Shown here: positions 12,622-19,500 of the stretch, in pieces
Layout of the letters: each line of letters begins with the position of its first letter
Numbering within the stretch: the first letter of the stretch is position 1
Assembly (NCBI GenBank): GCA_030594725.1
Contig: JAUVEQ010000010.1
Location: 1-19,500, forward strand
Length of the DNA: 19,500 nt
Reading direction: 5' to 3'
Source: Methanobacteriota archaeon
GTDB lineage: Archaea > Thermoplasmatota > DTKX01 > GCA-020343715
The notes under the pieces: generated by a model
The model's database searches: none
What the model was told of the DNA's origin: nothing
What the model saw: the letters and a program-made list of their open reading frames with translations, nothing else
Program-made: the position numbers and the translations under genes

Positions 12622-13665
12622 GTGGGCATAACCGACGATGGCAGTTCCGAAGGGGAGGGGCCCCCTAGCACCTTCGACCTGGATGTCGATGCTATCATCG
12701 AGGAGGTCAACGCTCGTGACGCTGATCTCGTGGCGTTGCAGTTGCCCGAGGGTCTGAAGCGAAGGGCCCATTACCTAGCCACCCGGATCGAGAAGGCCAC
12801 GGGGGCGGTGGTGATCGTGTCCGCCGACCCGTGCTACGGTGCCTGCGATCTGCTGGACGACCAGCTGGAGCCCCTTGGTGTCGACATGGTCGTACACATC
12901 GGCCATACCCTCCTCGGCGACACGCCACCGCGGTTGCCGACGGTGTTCGTCGAGGCGCCGTCCCGGCTGGATGTACGACCTGCCGTCGAGGCCGCGGTCC
13001 CCCTGCTGCCACCGGAAGGCCGGATCGGCCTTCTCACCACCACCCAGCATCGCCACGCCATCAAGGATGCGGGGGCTGTGCTGGAGGAGGCGGGCTTCCG
13101 GACGGCAATCGGTGAGGGAGGACGGCGGCTGGCCTTCCCGGGCCAGGTCCTGGGTTGTGACCTCTCCGCTGCAAGGTCGGTGGCCGATTCCGTCGACGCG
13201 TTCCTCCTGGTGGGCGGCGGTGGCTTCCATGCTGCGGGTGTGGCCCTTGCCTTCCAGAGGATAGTGGTGGTGGCCGATGTCGAGACGGGGACCGCCCGCA
13301 GGGTCGACGAGGAGCGGGACCGCATCCTCAGGCTGCGCTCGGCGGCCATCGGCCGGGCCAAGGATGCCCGGACCTTCGGCATCCTGGTGGAGAGCCGACC
13401 GGGCCAGCAGCGATGGGCCCTCGCCCGCTCGCTCCGGACGATGCTCCAAGAATCGGGACTTCAGCCCCTGCTCGTGCTGATGAAGGACGTCGGTCCCGAC
13501 AGGCTGTTCTCCCTCGGGATGGACGCGTACGTCAACACCGCTTGCCCCAGGATAGCTGTGGACGACCAGTCAGCGTACCCCGTGCCCGTGCTGACGCCCC
13601 AGGAGGTAAGGATACTCCTGGGGAAGGAGACTTGGGGAGATTACCGGCTGGACGAGATCGGCTAG
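12622..13665 (+). CDS. dph2: Diphthamide biosynthesis protein Dph2
   Basis: This 347-residue 4Fe-4S non-classical radical-SAM enzyme transfers a 3-amino-3-carboxypropyl group from SAM to the target His of archaeal EF2, the first diphthamide step. Motifs: LPEGLKRRA (41-49), ADPCYGACDLLDD (68-80) with Cys71/Cys75, VLGCD with Cys179, and VNTACPRIAVDD with Cys308. The Cys75-Cys179 spacing of 104 equals that of the cluster cysteines in the Pyrococcus enzyme, so these two plus Cys308 are the likely iron-sulfur ligands. The start is uncertain: GTG 12622 is used, but in-frame GTG 12604 (overlapping the upstream stop) is equally possible, and neither has an ideally spaced ribosome binding site. It is co-transcribed with the PEP-synthase-like gene. 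The stop shares the CTAG at 13662-13665 with the convergent PIN-TPR gene. Confidence 0.92.
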   Translation: MGITDDGSSEGEGPPSTFDLDVDAIIEEVNARDADLVALQLPEGLKRRAHYLATRIEKATGAVVIVSADPCYGACDLLDDQLEPLGVDMVVHIGHTLLGDTPPRLPTVFVEAPSRLDVRPAVEAAVPLLPPEGRIGLLTTTQHRHAIKDAGAVLEEAGFRTAIGEGGRRLAFPGQVLGCDLSAARSVADSVDAFLLVGGGGFHAAGVALAFQRIVVVADVETGTARRVDEERDRILRLRSAAIGRAKDARTFGILVESRPGQQRWALARSLRTMLQESGLQPLLVLMKDVGPDRLFSLGMDAYVNTACPRIAVDDQSAYPVPVLTPQEVRILLGKETWGDYRLDEIG

Positions 13666-15650
13666 CCGGACTGGTGATGGAGTTCGGGAACCAGTCGCGT
13701 CTGCCGGCGGAGCCGTATGGGGCTGCGCGACAGCAGGTACGGGTCCTCCTCGTGGAGGACGATTATCCCCCTCAGCCTGTAGCCGGAGCGGAACGGTTCC
13801 GGGGCCTCCACCAGCTTCACCTTGCTGGAGGGTGTGACCTTGAAGCGGGCGAGCTCGATGCCGGGAAGGCTCACGGTGTCGTTGACCAGCACTCCCACGT
13901 TGCCCATCTGGCTTGAGTAGCAGACCAGGATCGTTCCCTCGCCCTTCGGCAGAGGGTCGGCACGAACGATGTCCAGCCAATCCTCCAGGGGGTCGGGCAG
14001 GCGCGTGGCGGGGGACCATTCGTCGAAGGTGCCTTCCAGGGGATCGTCCATCCTCTCCATCTCGGTGACCATCTCCTCCTTCATGGCCAGGTACGTGTCG
14101 AGGAGCTCCTTGTCCTGGATGTCGTTGGCCATGTCGATGAGGTCCCTGATCTCGACGGCCGTCTCCCTCTCCTCGAGACCCATGGACAGGCGTGCCCTGC
14201 GCAGCTTGCCCAGGATGCGCCCGGCGTCCTCCGGGGCCTGGGATTCGACCGCGCATTCGAGGGCCTCGTTGTACAGTCCGACGGCCAGGTACGTGGCGCC
14301 GAAGTTCGTGAAGTGGTCCCCGAACTCCTCCAGGGCCACCGAGCCAGACCCTGGATCGGCCTCGACCCGTTCGTTCACCTGGGACATTATCTCCTCGGCC
14401 CCCTCGTAGTCGCTGTTCAGCTGGCTCGCCACGGCCCCGCCGATGAGGGAACGTAGGACGGTGGCCTCGTCCCCGGCCTGGTCGGCGAGGCGGAAGGTCA
14501 GGGAGAACTGCTCCTCCGCATCATCCCAGGCATCCCGGTAGACGTGGACGAGTGCCTCCAGGTAGTTCGCCTCCACCACAATATGGTTGAGACCCGCCGC
14601 CAGGGCCAGCAGGGCCACGTTGTCCAGGTGGTCCTCGCAGTCCACGACCTCGCCCACGTTGATGTGGAGAAGGGCGGTCACCATCTCCAGGTGGGGCAAC
14701 ATCTCCGCGTACGCCCGCAGGACCATGCGACCCATTTCGTAGTCGAGGGCCCCCACCGAGAGCTGGAGCTGGGACTTCAGGGTCGATAGCTCGGAATGGC
14801 TGTAGCGGAGGGCGGCCGGGATATCCCCGCCGTCCGATTTCCTGTGGATCTCCCGGAGGACATCCATCAGTCCGGTGAGCGGTTCCAGGTGGGGCATGAT
14901 CGGGTCGAAGGACTTGATGTGGCCCCGTCTGACATGCTCGCCCCTCAAGTGACGGATGAGGGCGTCCCAGTCGCCGCCCTTGACGGTATGCCCGGGCGCC
15001 TTGCCAGGTGTGGCAAGGGCGGCCTCCGTGGCGGCGTGGGTCGGCTGACCCTCGGGATCGGTCACGGTGGTGAGCAGGTTGTCCATGAGCCAGGTCAGCT
15101 TGTCCTCCGCGTTGTACATGTCCGCCCGGGAGAGGACGTACTCCATCTCGCCGTGGCGGACCTTCTTGTAGAGCATCCGGACAAGCTTCTTGTCGTCCCC
15201 GGTAAGCTCCCGGGACAGGGTGAAGAGGAAGACCGAGGGGGAGAGAACGGCGTAGGACCGGCCCATCTCCTTGCTGCTGGTGGAGATCTTGAAGTCGTCG
15301 CTGATGAGCTTGACGCTCTTCCCTACCTTGGACAGTTCATCGGCCAGGACCATCAGGGACAGGTCGGGGGCCTGGGGAGCCCTGTGACCGCCGCCCAGCT
15401 GGGTCCGCATATTGACGATGGCCTTGTCGTCGGCGGGATGCACCTCCATCATCGCATTGCTCAGCTGCATGGCGGTGTGCTTGGAGCCCTTGCTCCTCAC
15501 GTACTGCACCTCGCCGAGGATGGGCTCTGTCACGTGCATCTCCCAGCCCTTCCCCGCCGTCAGGTCCAAGACCCTGTCGATGGCCTGGGGATGCCTCGTC
15601 TGGGCCAAGGATATGTAGAAGTTGGAATCGAAGATGTAGGCGTCGCTCAT
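13662..15650 (-). CDS. PIN-domain protein with TPR-like helical repeats
   Basis: This 662-residue protein combines an N-terminal PIN-type nuclease domain (about 1-145) with a long helical region (about 270-570) of TPR-like pairs, such as AALRYSHSELSTLKSQL and FGATYLAVGLYNEALECA. A beta-rich C-terminal domain (about 575-662) follows, which I do not recognise. The PIN acidic set is present: Asp8 (IFDSN), Glu47 (ILGEV), Asp96 (APDLSL) and Asp118/Asp119 (LISDDF), so it could be an active metal-dependent ribonuclease. The ATG at 15650 follows GGGAGGT by about 9 nt; an in-frame start at 15701 would lie on the TATA box. It has its own promoter although the V4R gene ends 51 bp upstream. RNA substrate and partners are unknown; neighbouring genes make a translation-linked role plausible. 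Confidence 0.8.
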   Translation of the reverse strand: MSDAYIFDSNFYISLAQTRHPQAIDRVLDLTAGKGWEMHVTEPILGEVQYVRSKGSKHTAMQLSNAMMEVHPADDKAIVNMRTQLGGGHRAPQAPDLSLMVLADELSKVGKSVKLISDDFKISTSSKEMGRSYAVLSPSVFLFTLSRELTGDDKKLVRMLYKKVRHGEMEYVLSRADMYNAEDKLTWLMDNLLTTVTDPEGQPTHAATEAALATPGKAPGHTVKGGDWDALIRHLRGEHVRRGHIKSFDPIMPHLEPLTGLMDVLREIHRKSDGGDIPAALRYSHSELSTLKSQLQLSVGALDYEMGRMVLRAYAEMLPHLEMVTALLHINVGEVVDCEDHLDNVALLALAAGLNHIVVEANYLEALVHVYRDAWDDAEEQFSLTFRLADQAGDEATVLRSLIGGAVASQLNSDYEGAEEIMSQVNERVEADPGSGSVALEEFGDHFTNFGATYLAVGLYNEALECAVESQAPEDAGRILGKLRRARLSMGLEERETAVEIRDLIDMANDIQDKELLDTYLAMKEEMVTEMERMDDPLEGTFDEWSPATRLPDPLEDWLDIVRADPLPKGEGTILVCYSSQMGNVGVLVNDTVSLPGIELARFKVTPSSKVKLVEAPEPFRSGYRLRGIIVLHEEDPYLLSRSPIRLRRQTRLVPELHHQSG

Positions 15651-15700
15651 GTTCCCGATACCTCCCGGTGGTCGTTCCGACGATGGGAGGGGTCCGGGCA

Positions 15701-15710
15701 CCTATAAAGG
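15701..15710 (-). promoter_or_regulatory. TATA box of the PIN-TPR gene
   Basis: On the minus strand this reads CCTTTATAGG. It overlaps the stop codon of the upstream V4R gene (15702-15704) and lies about 50 bp before the ATG at 15650. The predicted start near 15680 leaves room for the GGGAGGT ribosome binding site. Confidence 0.6.
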
Positions 15711-16154
15711 TATCACCGTGAAGACGCACTTGGGGTGGCCCTCGCAGACACACTGGTCCTCCACCGTCATGTGCTCACGGGAGGACAACTCGCTGACGAC
15801 GCCGCTGATGTAACCCCGGGTGAAATGGCAGGAGGGCTCTCCCACGTTCCCCAGGGCCAGGCTCTCGACGGTGTCCGTGACCTCGGCGGCCACGCCGCCC
15901 TTGTCCACGTCCTTGGCGGTGAGGCGACCTATGCCCACCTCGGCCCACAGGGACACGAGGGCATCGGCAAGCTGCTCGTCGCTCTCCCAGGTGAAGCCGG
16001 TCCGCTTGACCACGGCCCTTCCGCACCTGATTCCCAGGGTCTCGAAGAACTCCTCTTCCTTGTCGCTGAGGTCGTACTCGCCCAGCATGTCGCGGATCGC
16101 GGTGAATATGTCCACAGGAAGGGCCACGAAGGGGATCTCGTTGGATTTCGACAC
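15702..16154 (-). CDS. V4R-domain protein
   Basis: The 150-residue protein has an alpha-helical N-terminal half (about 10-85) and a C-terminal V4R domain (about 87-150). The V4R signature is Cys109 in SCHFTRGYISGVV, Glu132 and Cys135/Cys137 in VEDQCVCEGH, and Cys143 in KCVFTV. V4R is a small-molecule-binding or structural domain found in archaeal and bacterial regulators and is the prokaryotic relative of the Bet3 subunits of eukaryotic TRAPP. The start is GTG at 16154, preceded by TGAGG about 8-9 nt upstream. It begins 13 bp after the stop of the Ras/Rab-like GTPase gene and has no visible promoter of its own, so the two form an operon. A functional link to the GTPase is inferred from that linkage and the TRAPP parallel. 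There is no DNA-binding domain and no membrane segment. Confidence 0.85.
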   Translation of the reverse strand: MSKSNEIPFVALPVDIFTAIRDMLGEYDLSDKEEEFFETLGIRCGRAVVKRTGFTWESDEQLADALVSLWAEVGIGRLTAKDVDKGGVAAEVTDTVESLALGNVGEPSCHFTRGYISGVVSELSSREHMTVEDQCVCEGHPKCVFTVIPL

Positions 16155-16167
16155 TTTATCAGCCTCA

Positions 16168-17007
16168 TCATCTGCTTATCAGTTTACCCAGCTCGTGAAA
16201 GATCCTCTCGACGTTCTCGCCCGTCTTGGCGGAGGTCCTGAAGACGCCCGCCCCGTAGGCTGCGAACTCCTCGCTGGCCTGCTCCTCGGTGAACTGGGTC
16301 TCCTCATCGAGATCGATCTTGTTGATAATGATGACCAGCGGGATGACATCGGTCACGTCGAACAGGTTCTCTATCCACCTGTGAAGGTCATCCATCGTCT
16401 CCTTCCTGGTCGAATCGCACACCACTATGGCACCCGAGGCGCCACGGTAGTAGGCCTTCTTGACGATCTCGTACGACTCCTGGCCCGCGATATCCCACAG
16501 GATCAGCTTGAGGTCGACGATCTCCCCGGTGTCCGGGCGGTTCACACCCAGCTCCTTCTTCATGACCTTGGCGCCGATGGTGTTGAGGTACCTGTCGTCG
16601 AAGACGTCCTGGACGAACCGCTTGATCAATGAGGTCTTGCCCACGGCGGGGTCGCCTATGACCACCACCTTCTTGGCCATCTTGACCAGCTTGACGTCCT
16701 CGCCGGCCAGCTCTCCCAGGGCCTCGTCCATCTCGACGGGCCTGTCCGCCGCTGCCTCGGCATCACGAGCCTCTATACCCTCGATGAGCTCGTCGATGGA
16801 TGGTTCGTCCTCGCCCTCGTCGTCGTCCTCGTCGTCCTCGCCCTCGTCGCCCTCGGGCTGTTCCGCCCCCTCTTCCTCCTCGCCTTCCTTCGGCTCGGTA
16901 GGTTCATCCTCGGGCTCCTCGACCCCCTCCCCGGGGACCTTCTTGCCCTCTGGTTTCTCCTCTTTTTCGCGCCCGTCCTTCTTGTCTCGGCGCTTGAAAA
17001 GGGGCAT
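16168..17007 (-). CDS. Ras/Rab-like small GTPase with acidic N-terminal extension
   Basis: The 279-residue protein has a complete Ras-type G domain at about 112-279: P-loop GDPAVGKTS (118-126), switch I Thr143 in NTIGAKV, G3 WDIAGQE (171-177), G4 NKID (229-232) and G5 TSAK (258-261). The WDxAGQE form with the catalytic Gln is the Ras/Rab/Arf type rather than the bacterial Era or Obg type. Residues 1-10 are basic (MPLFKRRDKK). Residues about 13-75 are highly charged and dominated by Glu/Asp, and a helical connector (71-105) follows. No C-terminal prenylation Cys or membrane helix is present. The ATG at 17007 is preceded by GGAGG about 11 nt upstream; a TATA box lies at 17061-17070. It is the first gene of an operon with the V4R protein. 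Confidence 0.92.
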   Translation of the reverse strand: MPLFKRRDKKDGREKEEKPEGKKVPGEGVEEPEDEPTEPKEGEEEEGAEQPEGDEGEDDEDDDEGEDEPSIDELIEGIEARDAEAAADRPVEMDEALGELAGEDVKLVKMAKKVVVIGDPAVGKTSLIKRFVQDVFDDRYLNTIGAKVMKKELGVNRPDTGEIVDLKLILWDIAGQESYEIVKKAYYRGASGAIVVCDSTRKETMDDLHRWIENLFDVTDVIPLVIIINKIDLDEETQFTEEQASEEFAAYGAGVFRTSAKTGENVERIFHELGKLISR

Positions 17008-17060
17008 CTCCCAACAGCCTCCAGAAGCCCAGCAGGGCTCCTAATCGTATTTAATGCCCT

Positions 17061-17070
17061 GCTTATAAAT
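17061..17070 (-). promoter_or_regulatory. TATA box of the GTPase/V4R operon
   Basis: On the minus strand this reads ATTTATAAGC, in the A/T-rich gap between pelota (stop at 17097) and the GTPase gene. The predicted start is about 17040, giving a leader of about 30 nt. Confidence 0.6.
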
Positions 17071-17096
17071 AACCTTTGGGGCGTTAGTTACTGGCC

Positions 17097-18164
17097 CTAA
17101 GAATCGCGTGGGTCGTAGGGATACCTGCAGAGTGCCGCTAGACCTCCCAACCGGCTTAGCCTCTCGCCCGCTTCGTGGGAGGTGGAGACGATCAGCACCC
17201 GGGTGCCGATGTTATCCGCCTCGTCGAGGAGCTCCACCACGGGTCCTTCCCGGACGACGTCGTCGGAGACGAGCAGGGTCTCGGCCGCGCCCGCACGCAC
17301 GGCCCCGCGCACCTCGTTGGGCCCGTATATCGACATGTGGTCCCCCCGGCCGATGCTGGCCAGGACATCCTCGACCATCTCCGTCTCCAGCTCGACCCGG
17401 GCACCCTCGACGACCCGGGAGACCATGCCCCGACGGATGGCCTCCTGGACGCCCACCATTCCGGCCTGACCCGTGCCCTCGGTGGCCGCCCTGGCCACCA
17501 GGTCCGACCGATGGGCCCTCACGTAGTCCAGCAGGTCGGTCCGGGTGAACCCGGGACCCACGATTATGAGGGGAAGGTCGGCCGCTCCCACCCGGGCAAG
17601 CTCCTCCGTCATCTCCTGGAACCATGCCTCCTTGATGCCCTTGGGGGGCTTGTCCACACCCTTCATGCTTCCGGGTCCCAGGATCTCGGAGAGCTTCTCC
17701 ACACCGATCTGGCGCACGGCCGCGAAGACCGCCGTCTCGTCGTCTATGCAGACGATGAGCACCGCGGGCCTTCGGGTGGCCTTCACCGCCTCGTCGATGC
17801 GCTCCAGCTCGAAGCGGCGCCAACGGACCTTTCGGATCCTGACATCGCCGCCCACCTCCACGTTCAGGGTGTGATGGGCGCCCCGGGGCACGTCGTCGGG
17901 TCCCTCCCGGATGAGGCCCAGGATCCTCAGTCGGTCGGAGAAGTCGGCGTACTCCACCTCCTCCACCTCGAGGCCCAGGTACATTCGGCGACGGTCCACC
18001 TTCTCGGCCCTGACCATGTCTGTGGAACGCTCGTCCCTGCGCCACGTGACCGCAGAGACGATGTCCCCGGACTGTATCAGGTGGCGTAGGTGCCAAAGGT
18101 CATCTCCGTTCTCCACCAGGAGCTTCATCATGCCCCCGCGGAGGTCCCTCTTCAGGACCTTCAT
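17097..18164 (-). CDS. pelA: Pelota (archaeal mRNA surveillance/ribosome rescue factor)
   Basis: This 355-residue relative of eRF1/aRF1 enters the A site of stalled ribosomes and, with aEF1A and ABCE1, splits them. The N-terminus MKVLKRDLRGG...DDLWHL is the family start; an in-frame ATG 33 bp upstream (18197) overlaps the promoter. Domains: an Sm-like N-terminal domain (about 1-125, including EVEEVEYADFSDRLRILG), a central domain (about 130-250) starting PAVLIVCIDDETAVFA, and an L7Ae-like C-terminal domain (about 255-350) with GPNEVRGAVRAGAAETLLVSDD and GLAALCRYPYD. The GGQ tripeptide of true release factors is absent, as expected. The first 65 bp overlap the 3' end of the membrane protease gene on the same strand. 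A TATA element about 33 bp upstream of the ATG suggests a very short leader. Confidence 0.95.
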   Translation of the reverse strand: MKVLKRDLRGGMMKLLVENGDDLWHLRHLIQSGDIVSAVTWRRDERSTDMVRAEKVDRRRMYLGLEVEEVEYADFSDRLRILGLIREGPDDVPRGAHHTLNVEVGGDVRIRKVRWRRFELERIDEAVKATRRPAVLIVCIDDETAVFAAVRQIGVEKLSEILGPGSMKGVDKPPKGIKEAWFQEMTEELARVGAADLPLIIVGPGFTRTDLLDYVRAHRSDLVARAATEGTGQAGMVGVQEAIRRGMVSRVVEGARVELETEMVEDVLASIGRGDHMSIYGPNEVRGAVRAGAAETLLVSDDVVREGPVVELLDEADNIGTRVLIVSTSHEAGERLSRLGGLAALCRYPYDPRDS

Positions 18165-19500
18165 CCTTATCGCCGGCCCCGAGGTTCTGTGGACCATTAA
18201 ACCTTTCCGCCCCGGGATCCGCTGTCGGCGTTGGACCCCAGAGGGCTGTCCTCACGATGTCGGGTCCCTCGTTGATGATTATCACGAGGTAGTGTATCAG
18301 GAGCACGAGGCCGACAAGCACCCAGAAGAAGAAGAACAGATTGAACAGCAGGGTGATGTCGATGCCCCACTCCATGAGCACGTCCGTTGTCATGCCCAGG
18401 TAGTCGAAGGTGAAGTGAAGGATGATGGCGGCCCACAGCCCCCTCTTGAGGAACAGGTACCCGAAGGCGAAGCCCGATATCACCGTGGGAAGCACCTTCC
18501 AAAGGTCCCAGCCGGAGACGTGGGCAAGGGCGAACACCATGGAGGAGACGAATATCAGGACGAAGGCGGCGATGTCGATCTTGAACCCGCCACCCACCAG
18601 GTACCGACCGACGGAGGCCTCCTTCCGGTCCGCGAGCACGTGGTATACCAGCAGAGGCAGGCCCAGCATGAGCACGCGGACCAGGATCTCCTCCCATACT
18701 GATGCCACGGCGAAGGAGTGCAACTGTTGCCAGAGGGGTTGCTCATCGAACGCGGGCACCTCTTGTTCGACGGTGAACATGAGAAGAATGATGTTGTAGA
18801 TGAGATAGAAGCCAACTATGGCCATGTACATCCTGAAGATGACGATCCACGTGTTGTCGGTCCGTAGGGTGGGGAGCTCCATCTTCCCCAGGCTCCTCTT
18901 GGCGTCCTTCACCATGGCCGGGGTGTCCACGATGAGCATCACGCAGACCGACATGAGGATGGCCCCGATCATGATGCTATGCCACTGGACCATCAGCGTG
19001 AACTGGAGGGCCATCAGTCCCACGGGGGTCGGGAAGATGTTCGGGACGGCGAGGCCATCCATCATGTGCCCGGTAGCGGCCAGGTAACCCCCGAAGGCCA
19101 ACATCCCGAAGCCAGAGAGACCGAAGAGCAGGGCGACGATGAGGGTCCCGACGCCAGCAAGTCCAGGCATCTTGCCCTCCCTCTTGATCTTGAACAGCAC
19201 CAGACCGATGAAGAACAGCACGGCTCCCGCGACGAAGGCACCCCATCCTGTCCACGTGGACTCGCCGACCTGCCCCGGTGCGATCGCGAACACGATGGTG
19301 TAGTTCTCGAAGGACATGGCGGCCTGGGATACTGGCCAGTAACCCCAGATCAGGATCAGCACATCGACGAGGACGAAGAACGCAAGGCTGAAGACCGCCA
19401 TGAGAGAGATGGCGTGAACGATCCTCCGCAAGGTGTGAAGGAAGCTGGTTGCGGCCTCGTCCGGGGTTCCATATGGGGATGGGCCAGGAGGTGAGGGATA
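18100..19500 (-). CDS. CPBP-family intramembrane metalloprotease (5' end outside window)
   Basis: A polytopic membrane protein with about 9 predicted hydrophobic segments and the three CPBP (CAAX protease/bacteriocin-processing, Abi) motifs: EEILVR in SVWEEILVRVL, FALAH in SSMVFALAHVSG and HFTFD in IILHFTFDYLG. The Glu pair and His residues would bind the catalytic zinc within the membrane. Homologues process prenylated CAAX proteins or act in signalling and immunity; the substrate here is unknown. In-frame TTG (19431) and ATG (19401) codons exist, but no stop occurs between them and the window edge, and the extra residues (YPSPPGPSPYGTPDEAATSFLHTLRRIV) look like a cytoplasmic N-terminus. The gene therefore probably starts outside. 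The hydrophilic C-terminal tail of about 50 residues overlaps the pelota promoter and its first 65 bp. Confidence 0.85.
   Translation of the reverse strand, partial: YPSPPGPSPYGTPDEAATSFLHTLRRIVHAISLMAVFSLAFFVLVDVLILIWGYWPVSQAAMSFENYTIVFAIAPGQVGESTWTGWGAFVAGAVLFFIGLVLFKIKREGKMPGLAGVGTLIVALLFGLSGFGMLAFGGYLAATGHMMDGLAVPNIFPTPVGLMALQFTLMVQWHSIMIGAILMSVCVMLIVDTPAMVKDAKRSLGKMELPTLRTDNTWIVIFRMYMAIVGFYLIYNIILLMFTVEQEVPAFDEQPLWQQLHSFAVASVWEEILVRVLMLGLPLLVYHVLADRKEASVGRYLVGGGFKIDIAAFVLIFVSSMVFALAHVSGWDLWKVLPTVISGFAFGYLFLKRGLWAAIILHFTFDYLGMTTDVLMEWGIDITLLFNLFFFFWVLVGLVLLIHYLVIIINEGPDIVRTALWGPTPTADPGAERFNGPQNLGAGDKDEGPEEGPPRGHDEAPGGERR
18193..18202 (-). promoter_or_regulatory. TATA box of pelota inside the upstream coding sequence
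   Basis: On the minus strand GGAAAGGTTTAATGGT (about 18193-18208) gives a BRE-like GGAAAG followed by a TTTAAT element. The predicted start is only about 5-15 nt before the pelota ATG. The promoter lies within the 3' coding part of the CPBP-protease gene. Confidence 0.5.

Noticed and set aside
1..19500. CRISPR arrays, insertion sequences, rRNA and tRNA genes
   Set aside because: I looked for spaced direct repeats, transposase-like proteins with terminal repeats, and rRNA/tRNA signatures on both strands, and found none that could be supported.

Overview
The window is a gene-dense, G+C-rich piece of an archaeal chromosome. The archaeal markers are a Pelota protein, archaeal uL16 (L10e), aEF-1beta, Dph2, isopentenyl phosphate kinase, type 2 IPP isomerase, archaeal-type GluRS, and TATA/BRE-like promoters. 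Gene content suggests a Thermoplasmatota-type euryarchaeon; that placement is inference, since no rRNA gene is present.

Layout. 2-766 (+): 3' end of a surface protein gene that enters from outside the window. 777-2368 (-): a two-gene operon of an endonuclease-IV-like TIM-barrel protein and a 6-phospho-3-hexuloisomerase-like SIS protein, divergent from 2559-7275 (+), an isoprenoid-lipid operon (IPK, type 2 IDI, GGPP synthase) that ends with gltX. 7430-8146 (+): an AqpZ-type aquaporin flanked on both sides by the 3' end of gltX, which looks like an insertion or recombination scar. 8214-9062: mostly non-coding, with a four-run G-quadruplex motif, a 15-bp RNA-type stem, a long-range inverted repeat, an AT-rich stretch and a probable small membrane protein gene (-). 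9063-10096 (+): zinc-ribbon protein, aEF-1beta and uL16. 10182-13665 (+): a PEP-synthase-like protein that has lost its catalytic signatures and carries a Glu/Pro repeat linker, then dph2. 13662-19500 (-): CPBP-family membrane protease (5' end outside the window), pelota, a Ras/Rab-like GTPase with an acidic N-terminal extension, a V4R-domain protein, and a PIN-TPR protein.

How the genes fit together. One block makes the C20 prenyl precursor of archaeal lipids (IP to IPP to DMAPP to GGPP). A second theme is translation: GluRS, aEF-1beta, uL16, the zinc-ribbon protein, Dph2 (which modifies EF2), Pelota (rescue of stalled ribosomes) and a PIN nuclease-like protein nearby.

The most interesting points are: (1) a Ras/Rab-like GTPase gene followed after 13 bp by a V4R gene, which recalls the eukaryotic pairing of TRAPP (its Bet3 subunits are V4R relatives) with Rab GTPases; (2) the catalytically degenerate PEP-synthase-like protein with its 24-bp minisatellite linker; (3) the duplicated gltX tail around a bacterial-type aquaporin; and (4) the G-quadruplex and stem-loop cluster in the long intergenic region.
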